Positions 1 to 8,186 of a stretch of DNA of 64,000 nt are shown here, in pieces. The stretch covers positions 62,001 through 126,000 of the forward strand of contig JAFXAU010000025.1 of assembly GCA_017516865.1 (NCBI GenBank), read 5' to 3'. A program made the position numbers and the translations under genes. A model generated the notes under the pieces. It did no database searches. It worked only from the letters and a program-made list of their open reading frames with translations, and had not been told where the DNA came from. Within the stretch, counting starts at the first letter, position 1, and each line of letters begins with the position of its first letter. This stretch comes from Bacteroidales bacterium (GTDB taxonomy: Bacteria; Bacteroidota; Bacteroidia; Bacteroidales; UBA1715).

Positions 1-697
1 AAATTCTTCGTAATCCCGATTCCCGTGCATCTTGACTTACAATCTTAGCTTTAATCACAACCGACTCGTACACAAGATTTTCAAGTACATCGAGCGAGAA
101 ATTTTTTATTTCCTGGATATGCGATTCAATATAAGAAAACAGCGATTCGCTATAAATTGCCCCGTATTTCACGACCTCTCCCATTCCACTCAGCAATTCC
201 TCTTGTGGCAGCGATTTTAGAATTTCTAATTCGCAAATCACAAATTTTGGAAGATTGAATGTGCCGATGATGTTTTTGATGCCTCGGAAGTTCACGCCAT
301 TTTTGCCTCCCACACTTGCATCAACTTGACCAAGCAATGTTGTTGAAACAAATCCGAATTGCACACCGCGCATGAAAATTGTGGCGATAAAACCGCTCAT
401 GTCGCAAACAATTCCGCCGCCTATGCCTAAAATGAACGATGAACGGTCGAATTCCGCCTCTATCAATTGTTCAAAAATCACGTCAAGCGACTGAAGACAT
501 TTGTTTGATTCTCCTTGTGGAATTTCAAGAACAATATCGGCTTGCGGAAATTTGTCGCCGTACAATTTGTGAATGACAGGATCGGTTATGATGGCAATCT
601 TTCCTGTTTTAGGTAGGTACTTGGAAACATTTGTAAGCGTTTCGCCTACAAATATTTCCGATTTCCCTATGGAACTTTGTATTTCGAGTCTCTTCAT
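1..697 (-). CDS. aroB: 3-dehydroquinate synthase, partial (C-terminus beyond window)
   Basis: Converts DAHP to 3-dehydroquinate, the second step of the shikimate pathway, in the cytoplasm. Reading the minus strand from the ATG at 697 gives 232 open codons running off the left edge. Family hallmarks are visible: the glycine-rich NAD-binding segment GGGIVCDMSGF (residues 93-103), the segment LLGQVDASVGGKNGVN just after it, and GMGEVVKYGA (171-180). The family is about 350 residues long, so roughly the last third is missing. It is the fourth gene after pheA, tyrA and DAHP synthase/chorismate mutase on the same strand, 16 bases downstream of the latter, and is probably co-transcribed and subject to the same leader control. 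Confidence 0.95.
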   Translation of the reverse strand, partial: MKRLEIQSSIGKSEIFVGETLTNVSKYLPKTGKIAIITDPVIHKLYGDKFPQADIVLEIPQGESNKCLQSLDVIFEQLIEAEFDRSSFILGIGGGIVCDMSGFIATIFMRGVQFGFVSTTLLGQVDASVGGKNGVNFRGIKNIIGTFNLPKFVICELEILKSLPQEELLSGMGEVVKYGAIYSESLFSYIESHIQEIKNFSLDVLENLVYESVVIKAKIVSQDARESGLRRI

Positions 698-713
698 TTT
701 TGCCTAATTTCGG

Positions 714-1787
714 CTACGAATTTACAATTTCCGTTTGAATATTGATTGATTCTTGGTGAATTGCTTTAAAAGTTTTTTCAATCAACTCGTTGCTCAAGCC
801 TTTTTCAGCACCACGAGCAAGTTTGTCGGTCAAGATTTGGTCCCAACGATGTGACTGGAACACTTGCACATTGTTTTCCTTTTTCGTCTTACCCATTTCG
901 CGGCACACGTCCATACGTTTCGAAAGTGTGTCGAGCAACATTTCGTCAAGCACGTCGATTTTTGCACGGAGTTCGCTCATAACTTCCTTGTAATCAGCGT
1001 TATTCGTTCCACGTTCACGAACAACCAAACTGTTGAGGATTTCGCCTAAATCTTTCGGTGTGAATTGTTGTTTCGAGTCGCTCAACGCCACATCAGGATT
1101 GCAGTGCGATTCAATAATCAAACCATTTGCACCCAAATCCAACGATTTTTGAGCCAATTCCTGGACATATTCGCGTTTTCCTGCCATGTGGCTTGGGTCG
1201 CAGATAATTGGCAATTCAGGGATTCGGCGATGTAATTCAATCGCCATCTGCCATTGCGGAGCGTTGCGGTATTTTATTTTTTCGAACGATGAAAAACCAC
1301 GGTGAATGGCACCGAGTTTCGTGATTCCAGCACCGGCAATTCGCTCGAAAGCACCAATCCACAATTCCAAGTCGGGATTGATAGGATTCTTGATAAGCAC
1401 AGGAATGTCAACGCCCTTCAGCTCATTGGCAATTTCTTGCACGGCAAACGGATTCACCGTCGTACGGGCGCCAATCCAAAGAATGTCAACACCCATTTTC
1501 AATGCCTCGTTCACGTGTTTCTGGCACGCAACTTCGGTTGCCGTAAGCATTCCGTATTCTTTTTTAACACGTTTCAACCACGCCAATCCTTCAAATCCTA
1601 CGCCTTCGAATGAATTTGGACGAGTGCGAGGTTTCCAAATACCTGCACGGAAAATTTGCACACCAAGTTCTTTCAATCCTTTGGCAGTTTCCATTACCTG
1701 CTCTTCTGATTCTGCACTACATGGGCCTGCTATGATTACAGGACGCTTTGCGTTAATACCCCATGTTTCTATACTATCTACTTTCAT
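714..1787 (-). CDS. Bifunctional 3-deoxy-7-phosphoheptulonate synthase / chorismate mutase
   Basis: A 357-residue fusion catalysing two steps of aromatic amino acid synthesis: condensation of PEP with erythrose 4-phosphate to DAHP, and chorismate to prephenate. The N-terminal DAHP synthase domain (about 15-260) starts with the AGPCSAES motif (20-27), as in the KDO8PS-like type I beta class. The C-terminal chorismate mutase domain (about 270-357) is all helical with the AroQ pattern ELRAKIDVLDEMLLDTLSKRM. This domain order is standard in Bacteroidales. The gene sits between tyrA and aroB; the 61-base gap from tyrA holds a perfect REP-like palindrome. Symbols differ between databases (aroA, aroF, aroG), so none is given. 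Confidence 0.95.
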   Translation of the reverse strand: MKVDSIETWGINAKRPVIIAGPCSAESEEQVMETAKGLKELGVQIFRAGIWKPRTRPNSFEGVGFEGLAWLKRVKKEYGMLTATEVACQKHVNEALKMGVDILWIGARTTVNPFAVQEIANELKGVDIPVLIKNPINPDLELWIGAFERIAGAGITKLGAIHRGFSSFEKIKYRNAPQWQMAIELHRRIPELPIICDPSHMAGKREYVQELAQKSLDLGANGLIIESHCNPDVALSDSKQQFTPKDLGEILNSLVVRERGTNNADYKEVMSELRAKIDVLDEMLLDTLSKRMDVCREMGKTKKENNVQVFQSHRWDQILTDKLARGAEKGLSNELIEKTFKAIHQESINIQTEIVNS

Positions 1788-1811
1788 ATAATTAAATATT
1801 TATTTTTTGTT

Positions 1812-1839
1812 GAAGAGACGCGATTAATCGCGTCTCTTC
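1812..1839. repeat. REP-like perfect palindrome, 28 bp
   Basis: A perfect 28-bp inverted repeat with half-site GAAGAGACGCGATT, in the tyrA to DAHP synthase spacer. The central 24 bases are identical to palindromes at 28454-28481 and 61724-61751. It lies inside an operon, so the transcript would carry a stable hairpin there. Confidence 0.85.
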
Positions 1840-1848
1840 GATTATACA

Positions 1849-2691
1849 TTATCCTTTTAATACGTCTTTAATTCTATTTGCTTCTTTTATTTCGTCGTAC
1901 AATTCTTTTGTCTTGTCTTCGGCAATCAATTGTTTGAAATGATTCAGCACGTCAATGTATTTGTCGATTGAATCCGTCAGGAAGCGGGCGTTTTGGCGGA
2001 AAATCGGCGTCCACATTGCTGACGAACTTTTTGCGATTCGCACGGTTGATGCGAAACCACTGCCAGCCATTTCGAAGATTTTCTTTTCCTCGTTTTTCTC
2101 AATTTCCTGAACCGTCAAACTCAATGCGTAGGCAATCACGTGCGTAAGGTGCGACACATAGGCAATGTGTTTGTCGTGGTCTTCGGCCGACATATATAAT
2201 ACGCTCATTCCTAACAATTTGTATAGCATTAAGGCACGTTTCAAGGCAAAATCGCTGCTCAATTCCTTTTCGCAAATAATTGCTTTTTTGTCTTTGAACA
2301 AACCGACCAAAGCCGCTGTAGGTCCCGAAAATTCCGTTCCCGCCATAGGGTGCGAAGCCACGAAATTTCCTCGGCGAGGGTGATTGCGTACTTTGCCACA
2401 AATGCCTGCTTTTGTCGAACCAGTGTCGATTACGACAGCGTCGTCGCGGATGTTGTCGAGAATTGACGGAAGCATTTCACGAGCAGCGTCGACAGGTATT
2501 GAGATTATGATTAAATCGGCAATCTGAACGGCCTGTTCCAATGGCATTGCCATATCGATAATGCCAAGCTCCATTGCTTTTTTCAGGTTTTCCTCGCTGG
2601 CATCAACGCCAATGATTTTGGTCTCGAAGCCACGGGCGGAAAGCGCCATAGAGCCGCCAATCAAACCTGTTCCTATAACTACAATATTCAT
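1849..2691 (-). CDS. tyrA: Prephenate dehydrogenase
   Basis: NAD(P)-dependent oxidative decarboxylation of prephenate to 4-hydroxyphenylpyruvate, the Tyr branch. The 280-residue protein begins with a Rossmann GTGLIGGS loop (residues 7-14), followed by DTGSTK and the SHPMAGTE segment typical of TyrA. The C-terminal half is the helical dimerisation domain. No ACT or chorismate mutase domain is attached; the mutase is supplied by the next gene. The start lies only 1 base after the pheA stop, so the two are translated from one mRNA. Regulation is expected through the leader at 3600-3677. Confidence 0.95.
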   Translation of the reverse strand: MNIVVIGTGLIGGSMALSARGFETKIIGVDASEENLKKAMELGIIDMAMPLEQAVQIADLIIISIPVDAAREMLPSILDNIRDDAVVIDTGSTKAGICGKVRNHPRRGNFVASHPMAGTEFSGPTAALVGLFKDKKAIICEKELSSDFALKRALMLYKLLGMSVLYMSAEDHDKHIAYVSHLTHVIAYALSLTVQEIEKNEEKKIFEMAGSGFASTVRIAKSSSAMWTPIFRQNARFLTDSIDKYIDVLNHFKQLIAEDKTKELYDEIKEANRIKDVLKG

Positions 2692-2692
2692 A

Positions 2693-3529
2693 TTAGTTCA
2701 AAATTTCGTAATTGAATTTTTCATCACGTTTATATTCTCCCAAGACCGAAAGATTCGAAACCACCTTGAGCACTGCGGCCAATGCGGCGTCGAACTTGTT
2801 TTTGTCCTTCCATTCCAAATCTACGTAGAACGTGTATTGGTAAGGACTTCCCAAAATAGGAAGTGATTGGATTTTGGTAAGATTTATTTCGTGTTGCTTG
2901 AATGCCGCCAACACATCGACCAACGAGCCCGGCTGATGCGACAATTCAAAACAAATCGATGCCTTGTTGTTTTCCTCGCTATCGACGGGAATGCGGCTCA
3001 GGGCAAGAAAACGCGTGTAGTTTTTCTTATGCGTCTGAATGTTTCTTGCCAAAATCTCAAGACCGTATAAATCGGCAGCATATTCACTTGCGATTGCTGC
3101 TGCATTGGTAAGTTTCTCTTCCTTGATTTTCTGTGCGCTCGAAGCCGTGTCGGACCAGTTGATGATTTTCATATCAGGATAGTTGTCGAGAAAATCCTTG
3201 CTTTGCTGGATTGCGATGGGATGAGAATACACCTCGTGAATGTCCTCGATTTTCGTGCCCGGCAATACCATAAGATTTTGTGTGATGTGCAGTGAAATCT
3301 CACCGATGATTTTCAGCTTTGAACGTTTGAGCAACAAATAATTTTCGAGAATGCTGCCCGCTATTGTATTTTCTATGGCACAAATGCCGTAATCGGCAGT
3401 GCCGTGCTCCACAGCCGAAAACAAATCCTTGAACTGGTTGCAGTTGAGCGTTGTAATGTCGTCGCCGAAATATTCTTTGGCGGCTATTTCGTGGAATGCT
3501 CCGTTCACACCTTGAATTGCAATTTTCAT
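2693..3529 (-). CDS. pheA: Prephenate dehydratase with C-terminal ACT domain
   Basis: Converts prephenate to phenylpyruvate, the Phe branch. 278 residues from the ATG at 3529 (MKIAIQG). An upstream in-frame TTG at 3544 falls in the poly-T tract of the leader terminator, so it is not a credible start. The periplasmic-binding-like catalytic domain includes the conserved TRF motif (NYTRFLAL, about residue 170); the ACT domain follows (about 190-265) with GSLVDVL and NLTKIQSLP, suggesting Phe feedback control. It is the first gene of the aromatic operon and is directly preceded by a terminator hairpin and a Phe/Tyr-rich leader peptide. In many Bacteroides an aminotransferase gene stands between pheA and the DAHP synthase gene; none is present here. 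Confidence 0.95.
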   Translation of the reverse strand: MKIAIQGVNGAFHEIAAKEYFGDDITTLNCNQFKDLFSAVEHGTADYGICAIENTIAGSILENYLLLKRSKLKIIGEISLHITQNLMVLPGTKIEDIHEVYSHPIAIQQSKDFLDNYPDMKIINWSDTASSAQKIKEEKLTNAAAIASEYAADLYGLEILARNIQTHKKNYTRFLALSRIPVDSEENNKASICFELSHQPGSLVDVLAAFKQHEINLTKIQSLPILGSPYQYTFYVDLEWKDKNKFDAALAAVLKVVSNLSVLGEYKRDEKFNYEILN

Positions 3530-3542
3530 ATTTCTATTATTC

Positions 3543-3574
3543 AAAAAAAAAAGCCCCGATTTTCATCGAGGCTT
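3543..3574 (-). terminator. Attenuator terminator hairpin of the pheA operon
   Basis: On the minus strand: stem AAGCCTCGAT (3574-3565), GAAA tetraloop, ATCGGGGCTT (3560-3551), ten pairs with one G-T wobble, then a run of T (3550-3543). It ends 13 bases before the pheA ATG. The 5' arm contains AGCCTCG, which is exactly complementary to CGAGGCT inside the upstream leader ORF (3612-3618). That provides the alternative antiterminator pairing expected of a ribosome-mediated attenuator. Confidence 0.85.
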
Positions 3575-3599
3575 TGTTTATACAATCGTATTTATTCAA

Positions 3600-3677
3600 T
3601 TACATACACACAGCCTCGCTTTTACTGCTAAAGTAAAAGTAAAAGTAGAAGAAGTATGCGTATGCACTGTTAATCAT
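3600..3677 (-). CDS. Phe/Tyr leader peptide of the pheA-tyrA operon
   Basis: A 25-codon ORF (ATG at 3677, TAA at 3602-3600) whose codons 6-16 read Y-A-Y-F-F-Y-F-Y-F-Y-F: five Tyr and five Phe out of eleven, far above chance. It lies between the stop of the upstream barrel gene (3686) and the terminator before pheA. The antiterminator strand CGAGGCT overlaps codons 20-22. A ribosome stalled on the aromatic codons would leave it free to disrupt the terminator; a ribosome reaching the stop would cover it and allow termination. This is the classical attenuation design, inferred from sequence. A weak promoter candidate (TAGCTTAT on the minus strand, 3720-3713) lies in the 3' end of the upstream gene. 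Confidence 0.85.
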   Translation of the reverse strand: MINSAYAYFFYFYFYFSSKSEAVCM

Positions 3678-3685
3678 TGGAATTC

Positions 3686-4387
3686 TTATTTATTAGTGAA
3701 TTTAATTGCTGCATAAGCTACGAAACGTTCAGTAGCAGGGTTCAATGTCACACCACCTTTGATTGGAAGAGAGAAGTTGTCGTTGATTTTGATAGCAGTT
3801 TCTTTTTCCAAACCGATGTTACAGATTGCGAAGTCGCCACCGTTACCCCATACTGGGCTTGTAGTGTAAATACCTTCGCCGGCACCAAGAGTTACTTTGA
3901 AAATATCGAAGTCGTATGCAAGGTGACCGTAGAAGTCAACTTTCTTATCTTCCATGAAGTTCAATGCAACGAAGAATTGCAATTTACCATAATCGTAACG
4001 GATAGCTGGTTCAATTGTGTGAGTTTTTGCGATGTTGTCGAAGTTTACACCCAACCAGTTACCGCCCTTATAGTAGTCAGTCAATTCAATTGACAAATCA
4101 AATGGGAAACGATATTTTGCATAGATATTGCTTTCGAAACCTAATTCTTCGCCTGTACACATTGTACCTTCTGCACCGATTGCGAATCCGCCAGCAGCTA
4201 TTTCGAATGTAGGTTTGAATGCTGGTCCTGAACCAACTTGGATACCACGCCAAACTTCAGATGATTTAATTTCTAATCCAACGTTGCATTTTGTATTGCA
4301 ACTGCTTTTTGCTTCTTGTGCTGAAACGCTCATTGTACCGAATACAGCGGTAGCAATTAGAGCAAGGTTCAATAAAATTTTTCTCAT
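3686..4387 (-). CDS. Putative outer-membrane beta-barrel protein
   Basis: 233 residues from the ATG at 4387, chosen because it gives a clean signal peptide (MRKILLNLALIATAVFGTMSVSAQ-like, cleavage about residue 24); the in-frame extension upstream is basic and unlikely. The mature part alternates hydrophobic and polar residues and ends in a charged-Lys strand, as in small barrels. The segment EVWRGIQVGSGPAFKPTFEI recalls the start of the TorF/Gcw_chp putative porin family (pattern YxFRGxxQ...KPAxQ), but this is only a resemblance. A -7 element TAGATTTG lies on the minus strand at 4422-4415. Its stop codon is 8 bases before the pheA leader ORF. Substrate unknown. Confidence 0.6.
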   Translation of the reverse strand: MRKILLNLALIATAVFGTMSVSAQEAKSSCNTKCNVGLEIKSSEVWRGIQVGSGPAFKPTFEIAAGGFAIGAEGTMCTGEELGFESNIYAKYRFPFDLSIELTDYYKGGNWLGVNFDNIAKTHTIEPAIRYDYGKLQFFVALNFMEDKKVDFYGHLAYDFDIFKVTLGAGEGIYTTSPVWGNGGDFAICNIGLEKETAIKINDNFSLPIKGGVTLNPATERFVAYAAIKFTNK

Positions 4388-4459
4388 TGTCGTATAACCT
4401 TTAAAATTTTTTTGCAAATCTATAACTTTTACGAAAAAAAAAAGTATTTCCGTGAAAAT

Positions 4460-4490
4460 TTTCGATAAATTACTCATTTATTTATATTTG
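4460..4490 (+). promoter_or_regulatory. Bacteroidetes-type promoter
   Basis: TTTC (4460-4463), 19 bases, then a perfect -7 box TATATTTG (4483-4490), 24 bases before the ATG at 4515. The -33 box has one mismatch. Confidence 0.6.
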
Positions 4491-4514
4491 CTCAAATTTT
4501 AACCTTTTTTGATT

Positions 4515-5339
4515 ATGAAAAAAATAGTACTTCTTTTGATTGGTTTAAGTGTTTCGGTTTTTGCCGCAAATGCTCAAGGAAAATTATTGAACAAAGCTCT
4601 CAACGCTGCTGGGCAAGGCGTTACGAATGCCATTACGAAAAAAGTGGAATCGGTGGCCGAAAAACAAATGGAAGTCTATTTGAATAAGAAGCTGAGTGCG
4701 TACGAACAACATCTTACCGAAGAAAACAAAAAATACCAGGCAGCGATGGGTGCTTGGCAAGATTCGCTCATAGCAATGACATCGGTGCCGTTCGAAGACG
4801 AATATGTGTTCAACACGTTGGTGAATAGCGAGGTTGTAATGGTTAACGAGCAGGGCGAGAAAGAAACGCTTGCTTGCACATATTATATGAATAAAGATGC
4901 CGAATATTTTGGTTACGGTGTTGAAAACATGATAACCGTGATGGACTACAAAAACAACGTGATGGTTTGTTTTTCGTCTGACGAAAAGGGCAAAGTTTAT
5001 TTTGCGTACAAGAATGCCGCTACGCAAACTGTCGTTGCCGACGATGCTGTAGAAAAACTTTCGGGAAGCAAAACAATTTGTGGATATAGCTGTTCGGGCT
5101 ACAAAACAATAAACCCAATGTACAATGGAACATGCTGGGCTTCGACAAGCGACGATTTTGCCATGAATTACACAAATCTGTATCTGCCAAAAACGAGCTA
5201 TGGCTTTCCGCTCTATATGGAAGGAACCGTTTATGGCGACAATGGCCAGAAGTTAGATTACACGGCCGAAGCCAAAAGCGTTAAAAAGAACGAGAAATTC
5301 ACTATTCGCAAAGCAGATTACAAGAATATGTTCGAGTAG
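4515..5339 (+). CDS. Secreted protein, DUF4412-like
   Basis: 274 residues from ATG 4515; the in-frame TTG six bases earlier is less likely. A signal peptide (MKKIVLLLIGLSVSVFAANAQ) precedes a helical, charged segment (about 25-85, KKVESVAEKQMEVYLNKKLSAYEQ) and then a beta-rich domain. The order 'YYMNKDAEYFGYGVE...MITVMDYKNNVMV...SGSKTICGYSCSGYKT...LPKTSYGFPLYMEG' (excerpted) follows the pattern of DUF4412 proteins, which are common periplasmic or secreted proteins of Bacteroidetes with no known function. It stands alone, divergent from the barrel gene. The family call is from memory of the motif order. Confidence 0.6.
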   Translation: MKKIVLLLIGLSVSVFAANAQGKLLNKALNAAGQGVTNAITKKVESVAEKQMEVYLNKKLSAYEQHLTEENKKYQAAMGAWQDSLIAMTSVPFEDEYVFNTLVNSEVVMVNEQGEKETLACTYYMNKDAEYFGYGVENMITVMDYKNNVMVCFSSDEKGKVYFAYKNAATQTVVADDAVEKLSGSKTICGYSCSGYKTINPMYNGTCWASTSDDFAMNYTNLYLPKTSYGFPLYMEGTVYGDNGQKLDYTAEAKSVKKNEKFTIRKADYKNMFE

Positions 5340-5471
5340 TAAATTCAACAACAAGTCATAAGAATCGAAAAATATACAGTAGTATTTATTATATGTTTAT
5401 TGAATAATTTTATGAAATAGAAAACAAAGTAGAAATTAACCATAGTATTTGAGCTTTGTGCTCTTATTCTC

Positions 5472-5582
5472 TCTGCTGAAAACTGGACACTTTCAAACTG
5501 GATGAGGGTAGAACATGAAAGTTCACGTCAAGCGTGGACATTGTCATATCTATCCAGTTGGTAGTCCAGAATCCACAGCAGA
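5472..5582. repeat. 110-bp imperfect palindrome upstream of HTH gene
   Basis: Three matching blocks in mirror order: TCTGCTG (5472-5478), CTGGAC (5483-5488) and AACTGGAT (5496-5503) pair with ATCCAGTT (5552-5559), GTCCAG (5564-5569) and CAGCAGA (5576-5582). An inner pair GTTCACG/CGTGGAC (5521-5527/5533-5539) continues it with one mismatch. It could fold as a long RNA hairpin or be a relic of a small inverted-repeat element. The rest of the 5340-5654 gap is AT-rich with no gene seen. Confidence 0.65.
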
Positions 5583-5654
5583 AGGTATAACAACGTGTTC
5601 CACGCTTTTAGTTTACCGAGGGATGAGACCGAAGCCTTAAAAGTGCCGAAGTCA

Positions 5655-5873
5655 ATGAAACCGACGGAATCTATAAATATTGGCAAAATTATATGCAATG
5701 AATTGAAAAATCAAGGTCGTACCGTCACTTGGTTTGCAAAGACATTGGGCATAAACCGAATACAATGTTATCGAATTTTTAAATCCTACAGCATTGACAC
5801 CATTACATTGTTAAAGATTTCGGCAGTGCTTAAAGTTGACTTCTTTAAATTGTATTCTAATCTTTTAAAATAG
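5655..5873 (+). CDS. Small helix-turn-helix protein
   Basis: 72 residues from ATG 5655; a longer reading from GTG 5595 is possible but the extra residues are not HTH-like. The body IGKIICNELKNQGRTVTWFAKTL followed by RIQCYRIFKSYSIDT matches the small XRE-like DNA-binding proteins widespread in Bacteroidales, in which the recognition helix lies near residues 33-45. It probably binds DNA, but target and role are unknown. It stands alone behind the 110-bp palindrome, which may be its operator or a remnant of the element that carried it. Confidence 0.65.
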   Translation: MKPTESINIGKIICNELKNQGRTVTWFAKTLGINRIQCYRIFKSYSIDTITLLKISAVLKVDFFKLYSNLLK

Positions 5874-5994
5874 CAGACATTGTTGTATCAATATTGTTAC
5901 ATAGCTGTATCAATAATGGAACACGCCGATATATTTAAATTAAAAGTAATATCCGTTCTTTGTAAAAAATTTTTAATTTTAATTTATAAAAACT

Positions 5995-6669
5995 ATGAGT
6001 TGCTTAGAATTATTTTTTAAGAACAATCTTCCTGACGATTTTGATGTCGCAAGAAGTCCCGAACAAATCGAAATCATTAAATATTTCCATCCAGCAGGCG
6101 GTTGCATTGGAAAATTGTTCAAAACCATGTCAGATACTGTGTATAGACAAAAGGTTGCAGAAGCTGTTGCTAAAATTACCAAAGAAAAAGCATTGGAAAA
6201 AATTGGTCTGGACGAAAGTCAGGTTAGCGAAATTGAACCAGTTCATTTTGAGAACTTCTATTGGGATGAGAAAAGTGGTAGAAACTATTCAAAATGGATT
6301 AAAAAAGACCATGAATTTGTTAGTTCGGCATATCAAGTTACTTGGATATTCTTTGGCGATACACAAATGTATGTTTATCAATATCTGTTAAATATGGACA
6401 GAAACGAGAAGAAAGAATCAACAGAAGAATATTTCTATAAAGATGTCACAAACTTCTCGACATCGTCAGATACGGTAGAACAAGATACTTTGTACGAAGA
6501 AGGCGGATGCTTGAGCGGAGACACTTACAAACGTCAGAATGTAAATATGGACCGTTTCCAAATCAGTGCAATGGGAGATAAATTCTGGTGCTCAATGAGG
6601 CAAAATGAATACTCGGAAAGAGCAATTCAAGGTATGAAGGCGAAACTTCGTGAAAAGAAAAACCAGTAA
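5995..6669 (+). CDS. Hypothetical protein, first gene of five-gene cluster
   Basis: 224 residues from ATG 5995. Not recognised. It is soluble and charged, with no signal peptide or membrane segment; Cys3 and a GGC at about 35-37 near the N-terminus, and EGGCLSGD in the C-terminal part. A short amphipathic helix region (about 45-75) is rich in Lys/Ala/Glu. A WDEKSGRNYSKWIKKDHEFVSSAYQVTWIFFGDTQMYVYQ stretch (excerpt of a beta-rich middle; about 90-130) looks like a folded domain. The next gene starts inside its last codons (20-base overlap), so the two are translationally coupled, and it very likely acts with the SPFH and YidD-like proteins. Confidence 0.7.
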   Translation: MSCLELFFKNNLPDDFDVARSPEQIEIIKYFHPAGGCIGKLFKTMSDTVYRQKVAEAVAKITKEKALEKIGLDESQVSEIEPVHFENFYWDEKSGRNYSKWIKKDHEFVSSAYQVTWIFFGDTQMYVYQYLLNMDRNEKKESTEEYFYKDVTNFSTSSDTVEQDTLYEEGGCLSGDTYKRQNVNMDRFQISAMGDKFWCSMRQNEYSERAIQGMKAKLREKKNQ

Positions 6670-7078
6670 TACTGACCTAAGGGCTATCAGCAAAGACGAG
6701 CAAGAGATAGTTCGGGGCTACGTTCTCTTTCGTCCTTTGTATAGACCTAATATTACTATAGCAAAAACAATTCCTTTTATTGGAGCATATTTGTGCATCG
6801 TAGGAGGAATTGTTTTTTGGAAAGGATGGATGATTGGAATCATTGGTGGTTTAATTATCCTACTCGTTTTAGCACGGGTTATTTTAATAAAACTTATTGA
6901 ACTATATCAACATTATGCCCCAGAAAATGTCAGAAGGAATTGCTTATTAAAGCCGACATGTTCGGAATATGCAATATTGGCAATTAAACAATATGGAGCA
7001 TTAATCGGCATGATAAAAACTATTCATAGATTGTTCCACACATGCCGAGGATATACGTATCATATTGACGAACCTTAA
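6650..7078 (+). CDS. Membrane protein with C-terminal YidD-like domain
   Basis: 142 residues from GTG 6650, which overlaps the previous gene by 20 bases. Two hydrophobic helices (about 41-60 and 63-83) precede a domain with the YidD signature: NCLLKPTCSEYAILAIKQYG (about 96-115) then GMIKTIHRLFHTCRG. YidD (PF01809) is normally a free protein of about 70-85 residues that assists YidC-dependent membrane insertion; here it is tethered behind two membrane segments and embedded in a different operon. The conserved Cys and the TCSEY motif are kept. That it assists insertion of its operon partners is an inference. Confidence 0.7.
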   Translation: MKRKTSNTDLRAISKDEQEIVRGYVLFRPLYRPNITIAKTIPFIGAYLCIVGGIVFWKGWMIGIIGGLIILLVLARVILIKLIELYQHYAPENVRRNCLLKPTCSEYAILAIKQYGALIGMIKTIHRLFHTCRGYTYHIDEP

Positions 7079-7089
7079 TTTTTATAAAT

Positions 7090-8184
7090 ATGGGACTGTT
7101 TAATAATCGGAATGAAAATGAGTCGGCATTCATCGGTGGTGAAAAACATTGGAGTGACGTCATAAAAAACTCTGGACCAGGAGAATTACTTATTTGGCGT
7201 CAACCTGAAGAAGACTTCAACACAAACTCAACTGTGATTGTAATGCCAGGCGAGCAAGCAATATTCATAAACAAGGGAAATATTGAACAAGTTTTCTCAA
7301 GTGGCACATATAAACTTGATACTCAGAATTATCCGTTTATTAGTAGACTTCGAAATGCCTTTACGGGAGGGATAAGCACATTCAATTGCGTGGTATATTT
7401 TGTTCGCGAAGCTGACAGCCAGGAAATTGAATGGGGAACACGGCAACCAATCAGATACGGAGATCCTATGCTTGGACCTGTAAATATAAAAGCTGGTGGA
7501 GCATATAAAATAGCAATCTCGAATCCACAAAAATTTCTTACAAAATTATTGGGAAACAATGTGGACTTTGAAACACAAGATGGTTTGAATGCATATTTTG
7601 GGAATGAGTTTTCCATGCATATCGCAACATCTATAAATCAAACTTTACAACGCTTACAATCGGAGCAATATAAAGAAATATATCACTATGTAGGTGATTT
7701 ACTTTCATTTGCTAATCAAGTGAAGCCATCTTTACAAGAGATTCTTGACGATTATGGTATAAAACTTAAAACATTCTCTATTTCAAGATGTAAAGACGAA
7801 TACGATGATCCGGAAATTCAGAAGATGATTACGGACAAAAAACGTATGCAATATTTGGGTTCAAATTGGGGTGCGCAACAACAAGTTGACATTTTGAAAA
7901 ATATTTCTACGAATCCAGGTTCAGGAGGAATAGCGGGAGCAGGAGCAGGATTAGGCATGGGGATGGCAATGGGAGGAATGTTCGGAGGTATGGCACAACA
8001 ACAATTCAATCAAAACCCTTTCCAACAACAGCAGATGCAGCAACAATCACCTCAGCAAACGCCACAACAAACAGGAAATCCTGTTATGGAAAAGTTGAAA
8101 CAATTGAAGGAATTGGCAGATATGAATCTTATTACTGCCGAGGAATTTGAAAATAAAAAGAAAGAACTTTTAAGTCAACTATAA
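7090..8184 (+). CDS. SPFH-domain protein with C-terminal SHOCT domain
   Basis: 364 residues. The N-terminal ~260 residues resemble the SPFH family of B. subtilis YdjI (virion core protein-like): GELLIWRQPEEDFNTNSTVIVMPGEQAIFINKG is the usual opening, here quoted in part as GEQAIFINKG. SPFH proteins scaffold membrane microdomains. Then follow a Gly/Ala/Met-rich linker (about 277-302), a Gln-rich linker (303-328) and a SHOCT helix pair (331-364, KLKQLKELADMNLITAEEF). There is no transmembrane helix, so it is probably a peripheral membrane scaffold. It lies 11 bases after the YidD-like gene and 2 bases before the membrane coiled-coil gene. YdjI homologues often end in a zinc ribbon; here a zinc ribbon is on a separate gene two positions on. 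Confidence 0.8.
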   Translation: MGLFNNRNENESAFIGGEKHWSDVIKNSGPGELLIWRQPEEDFNTNSTVIVMPGEQAIFINKGNIEQVFSSGTYKLDTQNYPFISRLRNAFTGGISTFNCVVYFVREADSQEIEWGTRQPIRYGDPMLGPVNIKAGGAYKIAISNPQKFLTKLLGNNVDFETQDGLNAYFGNEFSMHIATSINQTLQRLQSEQYKEIYHYVGDLLSFANQVKPSLQEILDDYGIKLKTFSISRCKDEYDDPEIQKMITDKKRMQYLGSNWGAQQQVDILKNISTNPGSGGIAGAGAGLGMGMAMGGMFGGMAQQQFNQNPFQQQQMQQQSPQQTPQQTGNPVMEKLKQLKELADMNLITAEEFENKKKELLSQL

Positions 8185-8186
8185 TT

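Noticed and set aside
3530..3544. TTG start adding five residues to pheA
   Set aside because: It lies in the poly-T tract of the attenuator terminator; the ATG at 3529 begins the conserved MKIAIQG.
5595..5654. GTG-initiated longer form of the HTH protein
   Set aside because: The added residues do not resemble the family, and ATG 5655 fits the usual length.
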